Source: Fusarium oxysporum f. sp. lycopersici 4287
Lineage: Eukaryota; Ascomycota; Sordariomycetes; Hypocreales; Nectriaceae
DNA: 64,000 bases
Direction: 5' to 3'
Assembly (NCBI RefSeq): GCF_000149955.1
Contig: NC_030995.1
Span: 2,063,453 to 2,127,452, forward strand
Shown here: positions 34,058 through 45,526 of the stretch, piece by piece
Layout of the letters: each line of letters begins with the position of its first letter
How positions within the stretch are numbered: the first letter of the stretch is position 1
The notes under the pieces: generated by a model
Database searches by the model: none
Told to the model about the DNA's origin: nothing
What the model saw: the letters and a program-made list of their open reading frames with translations, nothing else
Made by a program: the position numbers and the translations under genes

Positions 34058-35253
34058 GGTAATGAATGGCATTCAGGGTATTAGGTAGGTTGGTAAGTTG
34101 TAAAGGTGAAGTTTGAAACAAATCTTTTGACTGTGTTGTCGGCTTTGTTGGTAAGTCCGAGTGTCGGGTTTCTTTGTTGGCAATCAAAGTGCGAGTGGCG
34201 GGTTTCTTTGTTTGACAGGTATGGAAGTATGTACGTTTTCGCGCCACCCCAGTTTCTAGACGAGGCTCTAGATAGGGCGACGACAGACAGTTTAAGGCAG
34301 GTGCTTAATCTAAACAGGCTTGCAATAGCTTACATGTAAGCCATTCTTTCTTTTTTTTTTTTTTTTTTTTTTCAAATGTCGTATCCTGATACAACTGACC
34401 TTTCTGATTCCGGTCAATCAGCCCTGATCCCATCACCCGGTCTAAATCTGTTCAATCCAACAGCTGTAGCAACCTAGCCCGGCAGCCTGCCAAAGTAGCC
34501 CAAAGTGGCTTGCAGGGGTGCTCAAGTTCCTTAGCAATAAAAGAGATATCGCGAGATCCTCTCTTTTCAAGGCCTCATTTTTTTTTTTTTTAAACAAGTC
34601 AAGGCTGCAGTGAAGCCTGTAGGCTTAAGGCCGAGAGATTAATGAATTATGCTGATAGACCACTGGCCAGGTGACCTACTGCTGTTGAGGGAGGTTGTAT
34701 CAGATTGATATTTATCACAAGGCACGTACGTGGGTCACGGTGCTCAGACAGGTGGCTCTATAAGTGACCTGCCGAAAGCTGGCTGCATTACAGGCCGTCA
34801 ATAATAGATCCTGCTGACCAGTTTAGAGCCCTGTAACTTTACTAGATAGCTGACGGGTTGTTAATGTTTTCAGTGACCTGCTGATACTTTGAGACCAGGT
34901 TATTATTGTGATGATCACCTGCTGATATAGGTAACTGCCTAGTACCTTGAGCGTCGTGGACTTCTCGGACATCTGCATATGTACTGAAGCCACCCTAAAA
35001 GAACAAACAGTCAATTCGGTTGACTAAAGTAGGCAATTAGGCGCCAAGAGTCTGACAACAAGGCAAGCCGTTTGTTTTCCTCTTGTTTGTATACTTGCAA
35101 AGCTACGTACCTAAAGGAGCATTCACCCCTTTGTACCACCACATGCGAGATAGTGGTCGCCGTGAAATATTTATCCTTGATGGTTGAGTTTAGAAAAACC
35201 TCAATCTTTTCTATCTCTAGTCAAACTACTTTCTTCCCTCGCCTATTACCACA
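34058..35253. repeat. Intergenic with homopolymer T runs and degenerate short repeats
   Basis: A T run of about 23 nt lies at 34350-34372 and a shorter one at 34579-34591. Between 34650 and 34930 a word close to GTGACCTGCTGAT recurs: at 34670, 34762, 34807 (as GATCCTGCTGACC), 34871 and 34915 (as TCACCTGCTGAT). It has no regular period. No coding sequence is recognised. Confidence 0.5.
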
Positions 35254-37702
35254 ATGTCTCCACAGGGTGCTGAAAAGCTTGTCATGGCTGTCGACTTCGG
35301 CGAGACGAACTCGTCGGTTTCTCATACTTTAGTACACGAGGGACTCCTGTCAGAAAGCGTCATTAGTTTGTCGCCCACAACAGTGTCAAACTATGTCTCT
35401 GGGATGATGACTTCCAGAGGAAGTTCGATGCACTTGGAAGCGCCAACCTTGCTCCGGTATCCCGTTGACTGGGTCTTCCAACCCCTCGACGAACTCAAAG
35501 TAGAGCAACCTGGCGCTATCCGCCATGACAATCACCAGATACGCTGGGGCTTGGAAGTCCAGCAAGACATGTCGAGAGTCATGTCACATTCTGACAATAA
35601 TCAGATGCTTCTACACGGCTTCAAGAACCTTATGAGCCAGTCAGACAACCATCAGATGCAGAACGCACGTCTTATTGAAACACTCCGTCGACTATCTCAG
35701 AAGAGGTCTTGTCCAAGCGAGATTCCCATTCGAGAGATGCTTCTCTTAGTCATCATCGACTACCTGACGAAATTGCTCGCCCATGCCAAAGATGAGATCG
35801 TAGGGAGCAAATCTATTTCTACTACAGAGATGGTCATTTGCGTGCCAGTATTCTGGAATCAGCAAGCCCTTAGAGACATGCAAACTTATAGCCATGAAGC
35901 GGGTCGATTTTCCTGGAGTTCAATTCAGCGGCGATTGTATGGAGAACATATTCATGATATCAGAGCCAGAAGCTGCGGCGACACGGCTACTCGCCGGCCC
36001 CTCTGTCATAAAAGTAAGCAAATTTTCGCCTTCATACAGCATCATCCCAGCTGACCAGTAATAGGAAGGGGATGTTTTCACGATCCTCGACGCCGGAGGA
36101 GGGACGTGTGATGCCTTGACGTATGTTGTCACTCAAGGATTGCCTCTGAGGCTGTCCAGGCAGGTCGTGCATCATAGCGGTGAGTGGCTTTATCCTTTAG
36201 TGGGCCGTTCTGACTGTTCTTGACAGGCGATTCATGTGGCTTCAATGCACTGAACGATGCATTCCGGCAGCTGCTAAGAACTTTACTCGCAGGCCACGAC
36301 TACTTGAGCCAAGACGGGGCAACACTAGAGGGCTACATCTGTAAGCTCGCCGTTCATGACTTCGAGCACTTGATCAAGGCCGGATGGGTCGTCTCTGAGC
36401 ATAGCAAAGACTATAGTCTTGAGGTCATTGGGCTTAAGTTTGACGCTGGGGATCCCAACCAGTTGACAATCCGATCGTAAGTACCGCACTATTCATGCAT
36501 AATATACTCATAGTATGGTTTGGGTCTAATATAACAATAGTGAGCACCTCAATGAGATTTACACAAAGGTCTGCAAAAAGGTTTCTGCCATTATGGAGCA
36601 GCAGTTGCACGCAGCGGCCCAGAGTGGCCTGGAAGTTTGTGTGTGTATTTCCAATGCTAATCGCAAAGAAATGACCTAACAGTAAGCAGAAAGTCACCCT
36701 GACGGGTGGATTCGGAGAATCGATTCCTCTACGAGCACATCTCCGTCAAAGTCTCGAGAGTTTCAACGCTGCCAATAATTGCAATGTAGAGCTATATCTC
36801 TTCGACACACATAACCGGTCAGTTTCAGTCAGTTATCTTGTAGCCAGAAACTCATAACAATTACAGCATGACGGCAATTGATGCCGTTTCCTTGGGAGGT
36901 GTCTTAAGGGCACTTGACAAATCGAACGGTCCGACTAGGGTTGCAAGATCAAGTTATGGTGTTCGCTGCGATGAGCCTTACTTCCACGAGTTGCATGCAG
37001 GACAGCCGACTATTCCGGGCTTCCAAAACTCGAATGAACACTACGTGGAGGCCATAGAATGGATTTCGAAAAAGGTCGGTCTTTGATTTCTGTACCACGC
37101 CAAGAAATAATTACTGATAAATACATCTAGGGCGATGATATTGCTCCTTTGTTCCAGAAGTCTGCGACGCGCTACCAAACTTTCCCTTACTGGAATGCTG
37201 ATGGTACAGTAAATCACGGGCCGTTCGTTTGCCAAGAGGAGATCTGGGTATCCGATGAGGCCTATCTAGACTGTCGCAGTTTCAAAGATGATCATAACAA
37301 AGGTATGGCCCCTGAGACATGGCCCAGCCAGCCTCAATTAACCAAGTTAGATGCTCAGAGGATTGGTGTTATAGTGACAGATGTCACACATCTCCGTCCA
37401 CGGTTCCTGCGTAAGACTGCTCAAGCACGGGGCCCTCGTGGCCGTTACAGGAGATATTGGTACTGGAAGTTCCCTTATGAATTGGTCTTGATCATCGACG
37501 GCTTGAACATGAAATGTGAGTCTTGCCTCTAATTACACTATCCAGCTTTCACGCTGCCGTCCGCGCCGAGATCCGCAAATTAGTACTCTGCTCTGCAGAT
37601 ACTAACCATCTATGAATAACAGGTGTTCAAGTTTTCAACGGGCAGGTGATTGGAGAAATGAAGGTCGGCATCGCACCAGGATTCACACCAGGGGCCAACT
37701 GA
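35254..37702 (+). pseudogene. Hsp70-like (actin-fold ATPase) protein with a frameshift
   Basis: A fungal Hsp70-like protein without the classical substrate domain. The N-terminal phosphate-1 motif is VMAVDFGETNSSVS (residues 10-23). A TEMVICVPVFWNQQALRDM block follows at about 195-213. Phosphate-2, FTILDAGGGTCDALTYVV, is at 36077-36130, and the adenosine motif KVTLTGGFGES at about 36690-36720. Seven introns have consensus sites: 36014-36064, 36180-36226, 36479-36540, about 36631-36688, 36818-36866, 37075-37130 and 37516-37622. One T too many in the run at 35908-35911 shifts the frame within the AGF-type segment. The downstream frame then reads on without interruption to TGA at 37700-37702. 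As given, translation ends about 60 codons later. Everything else looks under selection, so this is either a very recent break or a base-call error. Relatives are often proposed to sense stress or take part in defence; the role is unknown. Confidence 0.8.
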
Positions 37703-37926
37703 TCACCCACTGGCCTAGGCAACCAAACGAATTTATTAGTAAGCACAGAATTCGACAGTCTTCGGTCCTCTTATGAGACTGGGAGCTTTGGAAAACTTCA
37801 GGATACCCCAGGGAAAGAAATGCAAAGCCGATAAAAGTCTTTGTCTTTTTTGGTTCATCTCTGTATCATTTAACCTACTCTACATTATTCTTCCCATTAG
37901 TCTCAGATCTAATAACCTCCAGCCTC

Positions 37927-38877
37927 TTAAGCGTAGCGCTCAGCCGCAGGCTGAGTTGCTGCCATAGGTTCCTTGCCATTTCCCATTTGTGGTGGTGCCC
38001 AGTTCTGCATGGGGATATTCTGTCCTTGAGGAGGTCCGTAATACTGAGGCACCTGTTGGAAACCTTGCGCTCCCGGGCCCCAGTAAGCCGGTCCACCAAA
38101 GACCATTGTAACAGGTCGTCTCATCGCGGCGTTTCGCTTCTGGGTATCGATACAGGCGCCGACGAATAGGATGAAGTGCCAGAGCCAGATGAGGCACGTA
38201 AACACTGACAGGGCAATAAATAGCGTGCGTTTGCTGCCAACTTTGTCGCTGCTTGTGCAAATGTAACGTCCTTGTTCAGAATTGTATTCGCAATTTTCGT
38301 CGAGGTAATCGAACTCATTATAGTATGCGCTAAAAGTGCTCTCGAGACCACCGACGATAGCGGCACCAAGCCAGATGAAGAGGGAGATGGCGACATGGGC
38401 GCCAGGATGAATACCGGCCTTCCATTTGCGACCGAAACGAGTAGCCAATTCTGCAATATCCCAGACCATTGCTACGACGAACTAGAGAGTGTCAGTACAT
38501 GTCATCTAGTCAAGGGGTTGAGAGAGCCGTACAAGTGGACAAGCACCGAGCGCGATCAGACCCAGTGTCTCAGTACTTCTGAGCGCGCCCGTAAGACCCA
38601 GTCCAACAATACAGCAAACGATATCGATCCCGTGGAGTGTGAGCTTGGTGATCATCCAGGCCTTAGACTCAGGGACCTGGGGGGGTGTCCATTGCTGTTG
38701 AGCAGGCTGTTGCGGGTACGGCGCGTAAGGGGGCCCATAACTGCGAGGGTCTTGCTGAAAGCCAGGTTGCTGCTGTTGTTGCTGGGCGTACGTCTGAGGA
38801 GCATGTTGCGCAGTGGGAGGAACAGCGGGAGAAGCTGCTGGCGCAGGATCCGTTTGGGTAGAAGATTCAGGTGCCAT
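37927..38877 (-). CDS. Four-TM MARVEL-like membrane protein
   Basis: Two exons, 38533-38877 and 37927-38481, with a 51-nt intron (38482-38532), giving 299 aa. The start is the ATG at 38877 (MAPESSTQTD); the frame is open further upstream, but that part is basic and looks like 5' leader. The N-terminal 70 residues are Gln/Pro-rich with a poly-Gln run. Four hydrophobic segments follow, the first around ITKLTLHGIDIVCCIVGLGL and the last around FIALSVFTCLIWLWHFILF, with a Cys-containing extracellular loop between TM3 and TM4. The C-terminal tail is again Pro/Gln/Gly-rich. The layout resembles fungal MARVEL-type tetraspanning proteins of the plasma membrane; the family assignment rests on topology only. 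Intact. Confidence 0.8.
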
Positions 38878-40033
38878 TGTGCGAAATACGACGGGTTTAA
38901 AATATAAAATGAACGAAAGGACGCGGCGCGTTTGAACCACGGGAATAAAGGTAGCGCACAGCGATAGCGAGTGTAAAAAGCGAACGAACGAACGAATGAC
39001 CGAAAACGAAGCGAAACGAAAAAAGAAGAGCCTTGTGCGAAAAGGCGGGTAAGACAGACTTGATATTTAAAAGAAAAAGGAACGATTAGCTCGCTTCCAG
39101 CTGTGAAACCCCCAGGCCAATATTCGAGATTGAGGCGTTGGATCAGAGCCCCTGGGACTTGCAAGGAGTAAAATCGTGTTAGTCCCTCGTTCAATTGGCT
39201 TCCTGCAAGGAGTAGCGCGATGAGTGGAGGTGATGATCCATGGATGGTGATCTAAGGGGCTTGTCGGTTACGGGAATGGCGATTTGTTTGAATGCGCTAC
39301 GGAATGGGGATTTCAAGAGCCAAATTTAGTACCCAGAAGGCTGCTTCTTCTGGTTCCGGAGCAGAATCTGCTGTAGAGCCACGGTTGCGTTGGGTGTTGG
39401 CTCCATGTTTGTTAAGGTCCTTCATTCGAGGCTGCTTTGAACATGAAACATCCATGGCTGAGACCCGGATCATGATGCTGGTAAACACACGAATTGTCGG
39501 GAATAGAAAACAACATCTTTTGAAGACGCCACTAACAGAAGAAACAAAGCGAAATTTTCCTTTCATCCTTGGCGCCGTTAAGAATCTCATGGTTAGCCGC
39601 TTTAGGGATGGGTCTAGTTGCAGCTAAGATTAGACCAGGGACAGCATGAGGAAATCGCCGAACCTGGGTGCCAATTCTATAGGGCTATTGTAGTGTGTCC
39701 CTTTCAATGAGTCAGTCAAACTGGACCCAACGAAAGACCAGGTTGTAAATCTCTAGCAATACGGAGTACTCACCCACTAACTAATTCCTAGCCTTTGGTG
39801 AAGTGCCTGGCCAAGACGGCCAACGGATGTTGTGACATTGTTACATCGCTTCTACCGCCTTGGCACCAAAACGTACCATTGAGATCCTTCGTCTGTGTCG
39901 GGAAATCACCGATATGCTCTGTGAAATTTGATGCAAAGGGTATCAATCGAATCGTCTCTTGGCGCTACTTCGGCGACAAAGCAAACGCTTGTTTTGTATA
40001 CAATATCCAAGATCTTCCCGTCACATACACCAT
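38878..40033. other. Intergenic, no gene seen
   Basis: The 5' leader of the MARVEL-like gene includes repeated CGAA/GAACGAAC words at 38970-39010. A frame at 39292-39627 is open on both strands and has no motif. Nothing else recognised. Confidence 0.45.
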
Positions 40034-40648
40034 TTATTCTCGCTGTAGAACCACCATAAGACCCATAATTCCCAACATCACTGTCTTGAGCCAAGGGTAT
40101 TCCGACAGAAGAATCGTCACGTAACCGACAAATGGCATGTATCCCACAACGCTTCCAATAATGTCACTTCGTACGAGGTAGTCCTGGTTCTTGGCGTAGA
40201 GCTCGGTATCGTCCGAAAGGTTGTTATCTCCCTTGGTGAGAAGCTGAGCGGTGTCGCTGTACATCATTAGCCATTGCCCGCAACTCTTGCCCAAACAACA
40301 TACCCCTTGCCAAACTTGCGCACAACTCGGTGCACGATAGGAATGTCCTTGTCTTTGACGTTGTAAACGACAACCTCGCCAATCTCGGTCTCCTGTAGTA
40401 GGTTTCGGTTCCAGAGGAAGAGTAGGTCACCTCGCTGGAAGGCGGGCTCCATAGAGCCAGATAGAACGACGACGATCGGGGACGGCGAGTCGCTGATAAC
40501 GGAAAGGCCTTTCCACATCTGCGACAGGTTAGCTTTCGTCCGGGAGCTCAAGAAGACACGTTCGCACCATGAAGGCCGTAGAGAGGATGAGCGCAAAGTT
40601 CATGAGCTGCGCAGCAGCTTGCCGCGGGTTCCCAAGAGCCGACAGCAT
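40034..40648 (-). CDS. SEC11: Signal peptidase complex catalytic subunit SEC11
   Basis: Three exons, 40568-40648, 40304-40518 and 40034-40256, spliced across introns 40519-40567 and 40257-40303, giving 172 aa. It cleaves signal peptides in the ER lumen as the catalytic subunit of the signal peptidase complex. The single N-terminal membrane segment is near residues 15-35. The catalytic Ser lies in LSGSMEP (Ser49), the catalytic His in PIVHRVV (His90), and the Asp-bearing [10 protein letters not shown] block is at 107-116; these are the ER-type Ser/His/Asp set. The length is typical. The start fits the conserved [10 protein letters not shown] beginning. Splicing is required for each conserved block. 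Essential housekeeping gene, intact. Confidence 0.96.
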
Positions 40649-41204
40649 GGCGAAGGTTTGTATATCGGTTTTGTGGAGTGAGGGGAGGTTGTTGTAGAGC
40701 TTGACAACTCCACGATGCAACTTTCGCGCTGGAGCGAAATGGACATCTGGCTCATGGGAGCTCGAGGAGCACGGGCCACCTGGTCTGGAACAACTGGGGC
40801 GTTTTGAGGCTGGTGTTCGTGGCGGTGCTAGATCAAAATGGTCCCCAAAATTCCAGGGACCTTGACGCTATAAATGGTCTTACGCGGGGGTGTCATGCTC
40901 GAATGAAGGTGATGTCATGACTACACTTGAAGCATGAGATCGATGTCATAGGCGTTGTAGGCGAATAAGGAGCTTGGTATTTAAAATGGTCATCTGCTGG
41001 TCCTGTTCTCTGTGTTTACATTCTTCTTCATATCTCCAAATTCTACCGATCCAAACGTCTTGATCTTCACCAGAACCCAAGCATCTGCATTTACACTACT
41101 GTACTCAAAATGGGCCGACAACAACAACCAGCAGGTCTTTTTCGTCGGCACTTCAATTAATACAAGAGGGGGGGCAGCAGAAGTAATTCCTTATCACTCC
41201 CCAG
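40649..41204. other. Intergenic, promoter of SEC11
   Basis: No gene clearly recognised. A possible first exon of the small candidate gene to the right (ATG at 41110) may lie here. Confidence 0.4.
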
Positions 41205-41369
41205 GGACTTTCTCTCACTCCTTCCAAGAAGGCTATCATTGCCATCATCGCCTGCTATCAATCAAGGACTTCCTCTGACGAACACAACAAGGCAGCTGTT
41301 CTCGACGTCAAGAAGAATGCTGACGAGCGTCGAGCACAGAACGCCACGAACCACCAGAAGGGATATTGA
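41205..41369 (+). CDS. Candidate last exon of a small unannotated protein
   Basis: After a good acceptor (TCCCCAG at 41198-41204) an open frame of 54 codons reads GLSLTPSKKAIIAIIACYQS, then a charged tail with KKNADERRAQNATNHQKGY and TGA at 41367-41369. The short hydrophobic stretch followed by an Asp/Glu/Lys/Asn-rich tail looks like real coding sequence, better than the competing frames. I could not fix the first exon: donors after the ATG at 41110 give the wrong phase. Product unknown, possibly a small membrane or mitochondrial protein. Confidence 0.35.
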   Translation, partial: GLSLTPSKKAIIAIIACYQSRTSSDEHNKAAVLDVKKNADERRAQNATNHQKGY

Positions 41370-41932
41370 AGGGTCGAAGAAGTCGCTGGTAGACTCCCCG
41401 GTGCCCAGGGGATGGAGCGAGGAGGCCATGAGAGCGCTGCGCGCAAGCAGGAATAAGTGGACTGAATGATTGATGAGTGTACGATAAGAACCAGCATTGC
41501 GATATGTCGAGTTGATTGACTCGGCGGATAATAATGAACTCTTCATAAGCCTAACATCCCGAAATGTGAGGAGCTTTCACTGTTGCCTCCTTCCTTCTAG
41601 CATCGCCTCTCGTGCACCTTCCAGTTATCGTCATGAGCACGAGGCTACTGCCTTCTTGACTAACATCACAGCACCTTCTTTCTTCGGCTGCTGGCCGATA
41701 CTTACCTACCACGATGGCTTCGCCCTCTCGTCTCTCTTCTTCCCAGCTTCATCATCGCGTATCTTTGTCTCGTTCAGCATCGCCTCTTCGACGCCTGATC
41801 CCCTACATCTCTTGGCTTCATCGGCTCCGCGCTCCAGCATCACCTTACTGCAATTATCTGTTTGACCACATCGTTTTGATCATCGATCTGCATCCTCTTC
41901 ACCTTCTTTGTCGTCCCCGCTGAGTCTTCGCG

Positions 41933-43172
41933 ATGGACTCAGCACCTCTCCTCCAGAACGCCGATGGCCTCCCCAGCCCCAATGTGATGCAGGACCATGT
42001 CAGTCATCTCCACGATGCTTTGGTTCATCGTTTTGCTGACTTGATGAACCGATAGCCTGCCTTCCTTCGAGCATCTCACTCCCCGTGGTCATTCATTCCG
42101 CAGAACATACTCGTTATCTTGCGTGGAGTTGTTTTGTCGCTTGTCACAGCCGTGGTGATCCTCGTCCTCAATTACGAGATCCACGAACAAAGCGAGTTTT
42201 CCGATTGGCGTATCGTCTTTGACTTTGCCAACATCAGTCTGTTCTTTGTCTTTCTGTACCAGCTCAAGACCTTTGTGAGTTCACATAAGGATTCCTTCCA
42301 CTATTATTGACTTCTCTAGTGTTGGACATTTACCCACCTGTACTATCCCCACCATCATGATCGACACATGGGGGGTTTAGAAGGATGGCTCATCCGAAGA
42401 ATGTCGCTCCCCAAGCACATGGGTAGCCTCCGCAAGCAATTCTACTTTACCCTCTTTTACACCATCACTGCTGTTTTCGCTTTTGCCAATTCGACCATCT
42501 ACTTCTTCATCACACGCCAGCACAAGAGTGACGATGCCAGCGGCGAACCTCAACCCGAGCCTCAACCTCCCAACGGTACCGCTTCGCATGTCTGGGCTCC
42601 ATATGCCGAAAAGACGCCTGCTGCTCCATGTAAGAGCACTTTCTTTATCGCATGGTAGTCAACTGATCATAAATAGTCACCGACATCTTTGGCGAGGGAT
42701 GGTTCCGTGCCTTCATCATCTTGTCCTTGTACGCATTTGGATCTTCGGTGATGGTGTTTGAGATTCTTGTTCTCAACAGCATTCGACGTCCATGGGTACG
42801 TCGGTGTTCAGTCGCGATAGCAGCTTACTGACCTTATAACCAGACTGTCGGCATCCACCTCATTGGCATCATGTTCCTCGCCACGGCTTACCTGGGTTGG
42901 GCGGCCTTTGGTCACCTCGTCACCAACTATTACCCATTCTTCTGGCTTGACAAGAACGAAGTTGGGTCGGATGAAGCGATTACTCTTTACTCCATTGGCT
43001 TCGTGTTCTTGATGCCCATCAGTGAGTTCTTTCTCTAACATGACAGGTGTAAATGCTTATTACCATAGTGTACATCCTCATGCAGGGTCTCATCGCTTCC
43101 CGGGAGAGCGTCACACGATCAAACTCTGAGGCTCGCGCCATCGCTGCTGCGCAAGCGGCCCTTGATTCCTGA
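41933..43172 (+). CDS. Six-TM integral membrane protein, function unknown
   Basis: Six exons, 41933-41998, 42056-42274, 42320-42629, 42677-42795, 42844-43021 and 43069-43172, give 331 aa with every junction in phase and GT-AG borders. About six hydrophobic segments are visible: ILVILRGVVLSLVTAVVILV, FDFANISLFFVFLYQL, FTLFYTITAVFAF, FIILSLYAFGSSVMVFEIL, GIHLIGIMFLATAYLGW and LYSIGFVFLMPIMYILMQG. A His-rich loop (YPHHHDRH) follows the second segment and a Pro/Glu loop follows the third. The C-terminus is a short Ala-rich cytosolic tail. I do not recognise a named family, but the conserved-looking Trp/Tyr-rich loops and clean splicing indicate a real gene. The 5' leader (41480-41930) is pyrimidine-rich and contains overlapping short frames that are probably not coding. 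Confidence 0.82.
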
Positions 43173-44522
43173 AGGGGTACGAATTGGGAATGGTGATGGG
43201 TGCTGGAATTTGTTTGGTGGTTAACGATGGATTAGAGAAGTCTGCCGATTGAGTGACTTGATGTGATATAGATTGATACACCTGATTGGGGTAGGGTTAC
43301 TCGAGACGTCTGGTTAACCTCTTAAACCTAAAATTGACTCGACTTCGCAGCAACGAGACCGTTGTAAAAGTGAAGAAACGGCCTGTGACGATATTTCGCC
43401 GAAGTAACTCCCATGAGTTGACTCATTCAAGTTGAAAGCCACGGTGCAATGCCCGTAACCGACAGTCGGGTTTGTAAATATCTTGGTTGTGAAGCGTGCA
43501 AGATGCACCTGTAACATTGCGGCGGCCTGAAGCTACGTGCGACAGGGACTTGGCGACACCACCTTGGATGCAAATCAACCAGCCCCGTTGTAGGATATTC
43601 ACCAATCACACGCAAAGATCTACTCGCACAGATGGCATGGCCTGGTAGCGTCTTCACACAGACCGTCGATTGGGTACCGGACGGATGAGTTGGTGAGGCA
43701 CCACCAGGACCACGACAGGGCAATTTACTGAGTGGCATTGCACGGTCACATCGAGAGGTTGGAGTGGCGATAACACGGATGAATTGATTGGTGTTGATAA
43801 CAAACGAGCCTTGTTTAATCGCGGCGGTGCAAATAACGACTAGGAAGAAAAGCCGGGGAAGGTGAAAGATGACGGTGAGTCGAGTTGGGCATTGACATTT
43901 TGAGCTTTTGGGAGTTGCAGGGGTCTTTGGCTGAGATAAACGTGAAGTGAGTGTTGGCAGAGACTCATATTTGAGCCTGACATTGCAGCCTCGACAACGA
44001 GATCAATGCAAGATAGACTCAGGCTTCAATATTGCAAGGGCTTTGAAATCAGATTATTAATTCTGCCTTTTAAAAGAACCCAAAAATGGAGGTCGGGTTG
44101 CATTGCAGAGGCTCTAGTCGAGTCGCTGGCTGCCTCATGCTCATCCTTGAACCCCGCGGGTAAGACACCATCAGTATAAATACAGGCCTAACCCCCCGTA
44201 CCCCCGACTTCTTCTCTCTTCCTCCCCCCCACACACAACCAAAAAAGGGTCGCAAAGATTCACCAAGAGGATATCGTCTTGTCTTGAAGGACATATTTCT
44301 CCGCCCGGGCCCATTTGTCAATCTTTTCTGTTGTGCGTCGCTCTTTTCTTCTTCCCTTTTGCTCTCTATCTCTTCGCTCTTTTCGTCACTCTCTAGCCAA
44401 GCCGATCGATCGATACAAAAAGTTGGGAGTCGTTATTCTCCCTACAATAACCTGTCCGAGTCGAAATTCCCGTTACGAGTCCGTTCTTTATATACCGATT
44501 TCCTCCCATAACTACCGTAGCC
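43173..44522. promoter_or_regulatory. Spacer with pyrimidine-rich leader of the next gene
   Basis: 43173-44190 shows no gene. From about 44205 to 44520 the plus strand is strongly C/T-rich (CTTCTTCTCTCTTCC, CTCTCTATCTCTTCGCTC), ending at the ATG at 44523. Long CT-rich leaders near transcription starts are common in highly expressed filamentous-fungal genes. The promoter itself was not located. Confidence 0.4.
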
Positions 44523-45526
44523 ATGTTCAAGCGTTCGTTTAGGTCGCAAGACCCCAACCGCGTCGACAAGACTGCGAGACTCAAGAGATCGGGCTCCCAC
44601 CGGGATCACACGAAAATGTCGAAGCTGCAAAGATCGCTCAACGAGCAGGACGCGATACCCCAGAAGCCTGCTCCAGCACCCGGGCCTTCACCCTCGCCCA
44701 TCGTCACTCTGACTGTTGGTCGAGATGGCCGGCTCTTTGCAGCACATGAGGATGTACTCCGCCAGTCGCCTTTCTTTGAGGCCGCCTGTCGCGGAAGTTG
44801 CTTCGAGGCACAGAGCAAGAGGATCTCCATTCCCGACGAAGAACCCGAGGTGTTCTCCGCCGTCCTCGAATATCTCTACAAGGGTGACTACTACCCACGT
44901 CTGCTCCACAACAAGCAGCGCAACTCTTGGGAGCTCGAGGACCAAGGCCGTACACCTCACACATCACCCAACCCCGAAACTGGAGGTGGCCGCGCAGGCG
45001 CTGCGTCTGAAGCCACTATCTACCTGTCGAGTCTCGATATGGCCATCCTCCGCGACACAGTCGTTTACTGTGCCGCGGACAAATACGGCCTCGAGGAGCT
45101 CAAGCGCCTGGCCCTGCGCAAGCAGGGACTGCAATCCGGCATCGATGTCGGCACCATTATACGGTCAGCTCAGTACGCCTACGCTCACACACCCGACTCA
45201 GACAGCCGTCTGCGCGCTCATTACCTCGCCCTGATCATCCGCTGCCGCAAGACCTTTAAGCGCAGCGGGACCATGCAGGCCGAGATGGAGGCGGGCGGCA
45301 GCAAGCTCTTCTTCGACCTGTTTGTAGCCATGTGCAATCACCTCGACGACGTCATTGACGTGAGCAATGCTCGCACGCCAAAGACTGTCTGAGTGATTCA
45401 AGGTAACCCAAACACACACTACTCAGGCCTCCGGATGCTTCGTGTGTTTGATCATAGCTGGAGGACAAGCGCGAAATGGAACACCGCCAAATCCGCGAAA
45501 AAAGAAAAACCCACAAAAAAAAGTGA
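44523..45526 (+). CDS. BTB/POZ domain protein (canonical fungal type)
   Basis: Exon 1 (44523-45359) holds a basic N-terminus, a Pro-rich linker, then the BTB domain at about 60-127: VTLTVGRDGRLFAAHEDVL, QSPFFEAACRGSCFE, and EPEVFSAVLEYLYKGDYYP. These are the classic BTB blocks, followed by a helical region around DTVVYCAADKYGLEELKRLAL. A likely intron (45360-45457, GTGAGC...CATAG) leads to a last exon of 22 codons (LEDKREMEHRQIREKRK...) ending at 45526, giving 301 aa. Without splicing the protein ends at 45392 with NARTPKTV, 289 aa. The spliced tail looks more like coding sequence. BTB proteins of this type serve as Cul3 adaptors or transcription-linked scaffolds. It is unrelated in detail to the five-gene BTB-like array at 20-31 kb. 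Confidence 0.87.

Noticed and set aside
34350..34372. Long T run as a transposon poly-A tail
   Set aside because: No element body, reverse-transcriptase fragment or target duplication is visible next to it.
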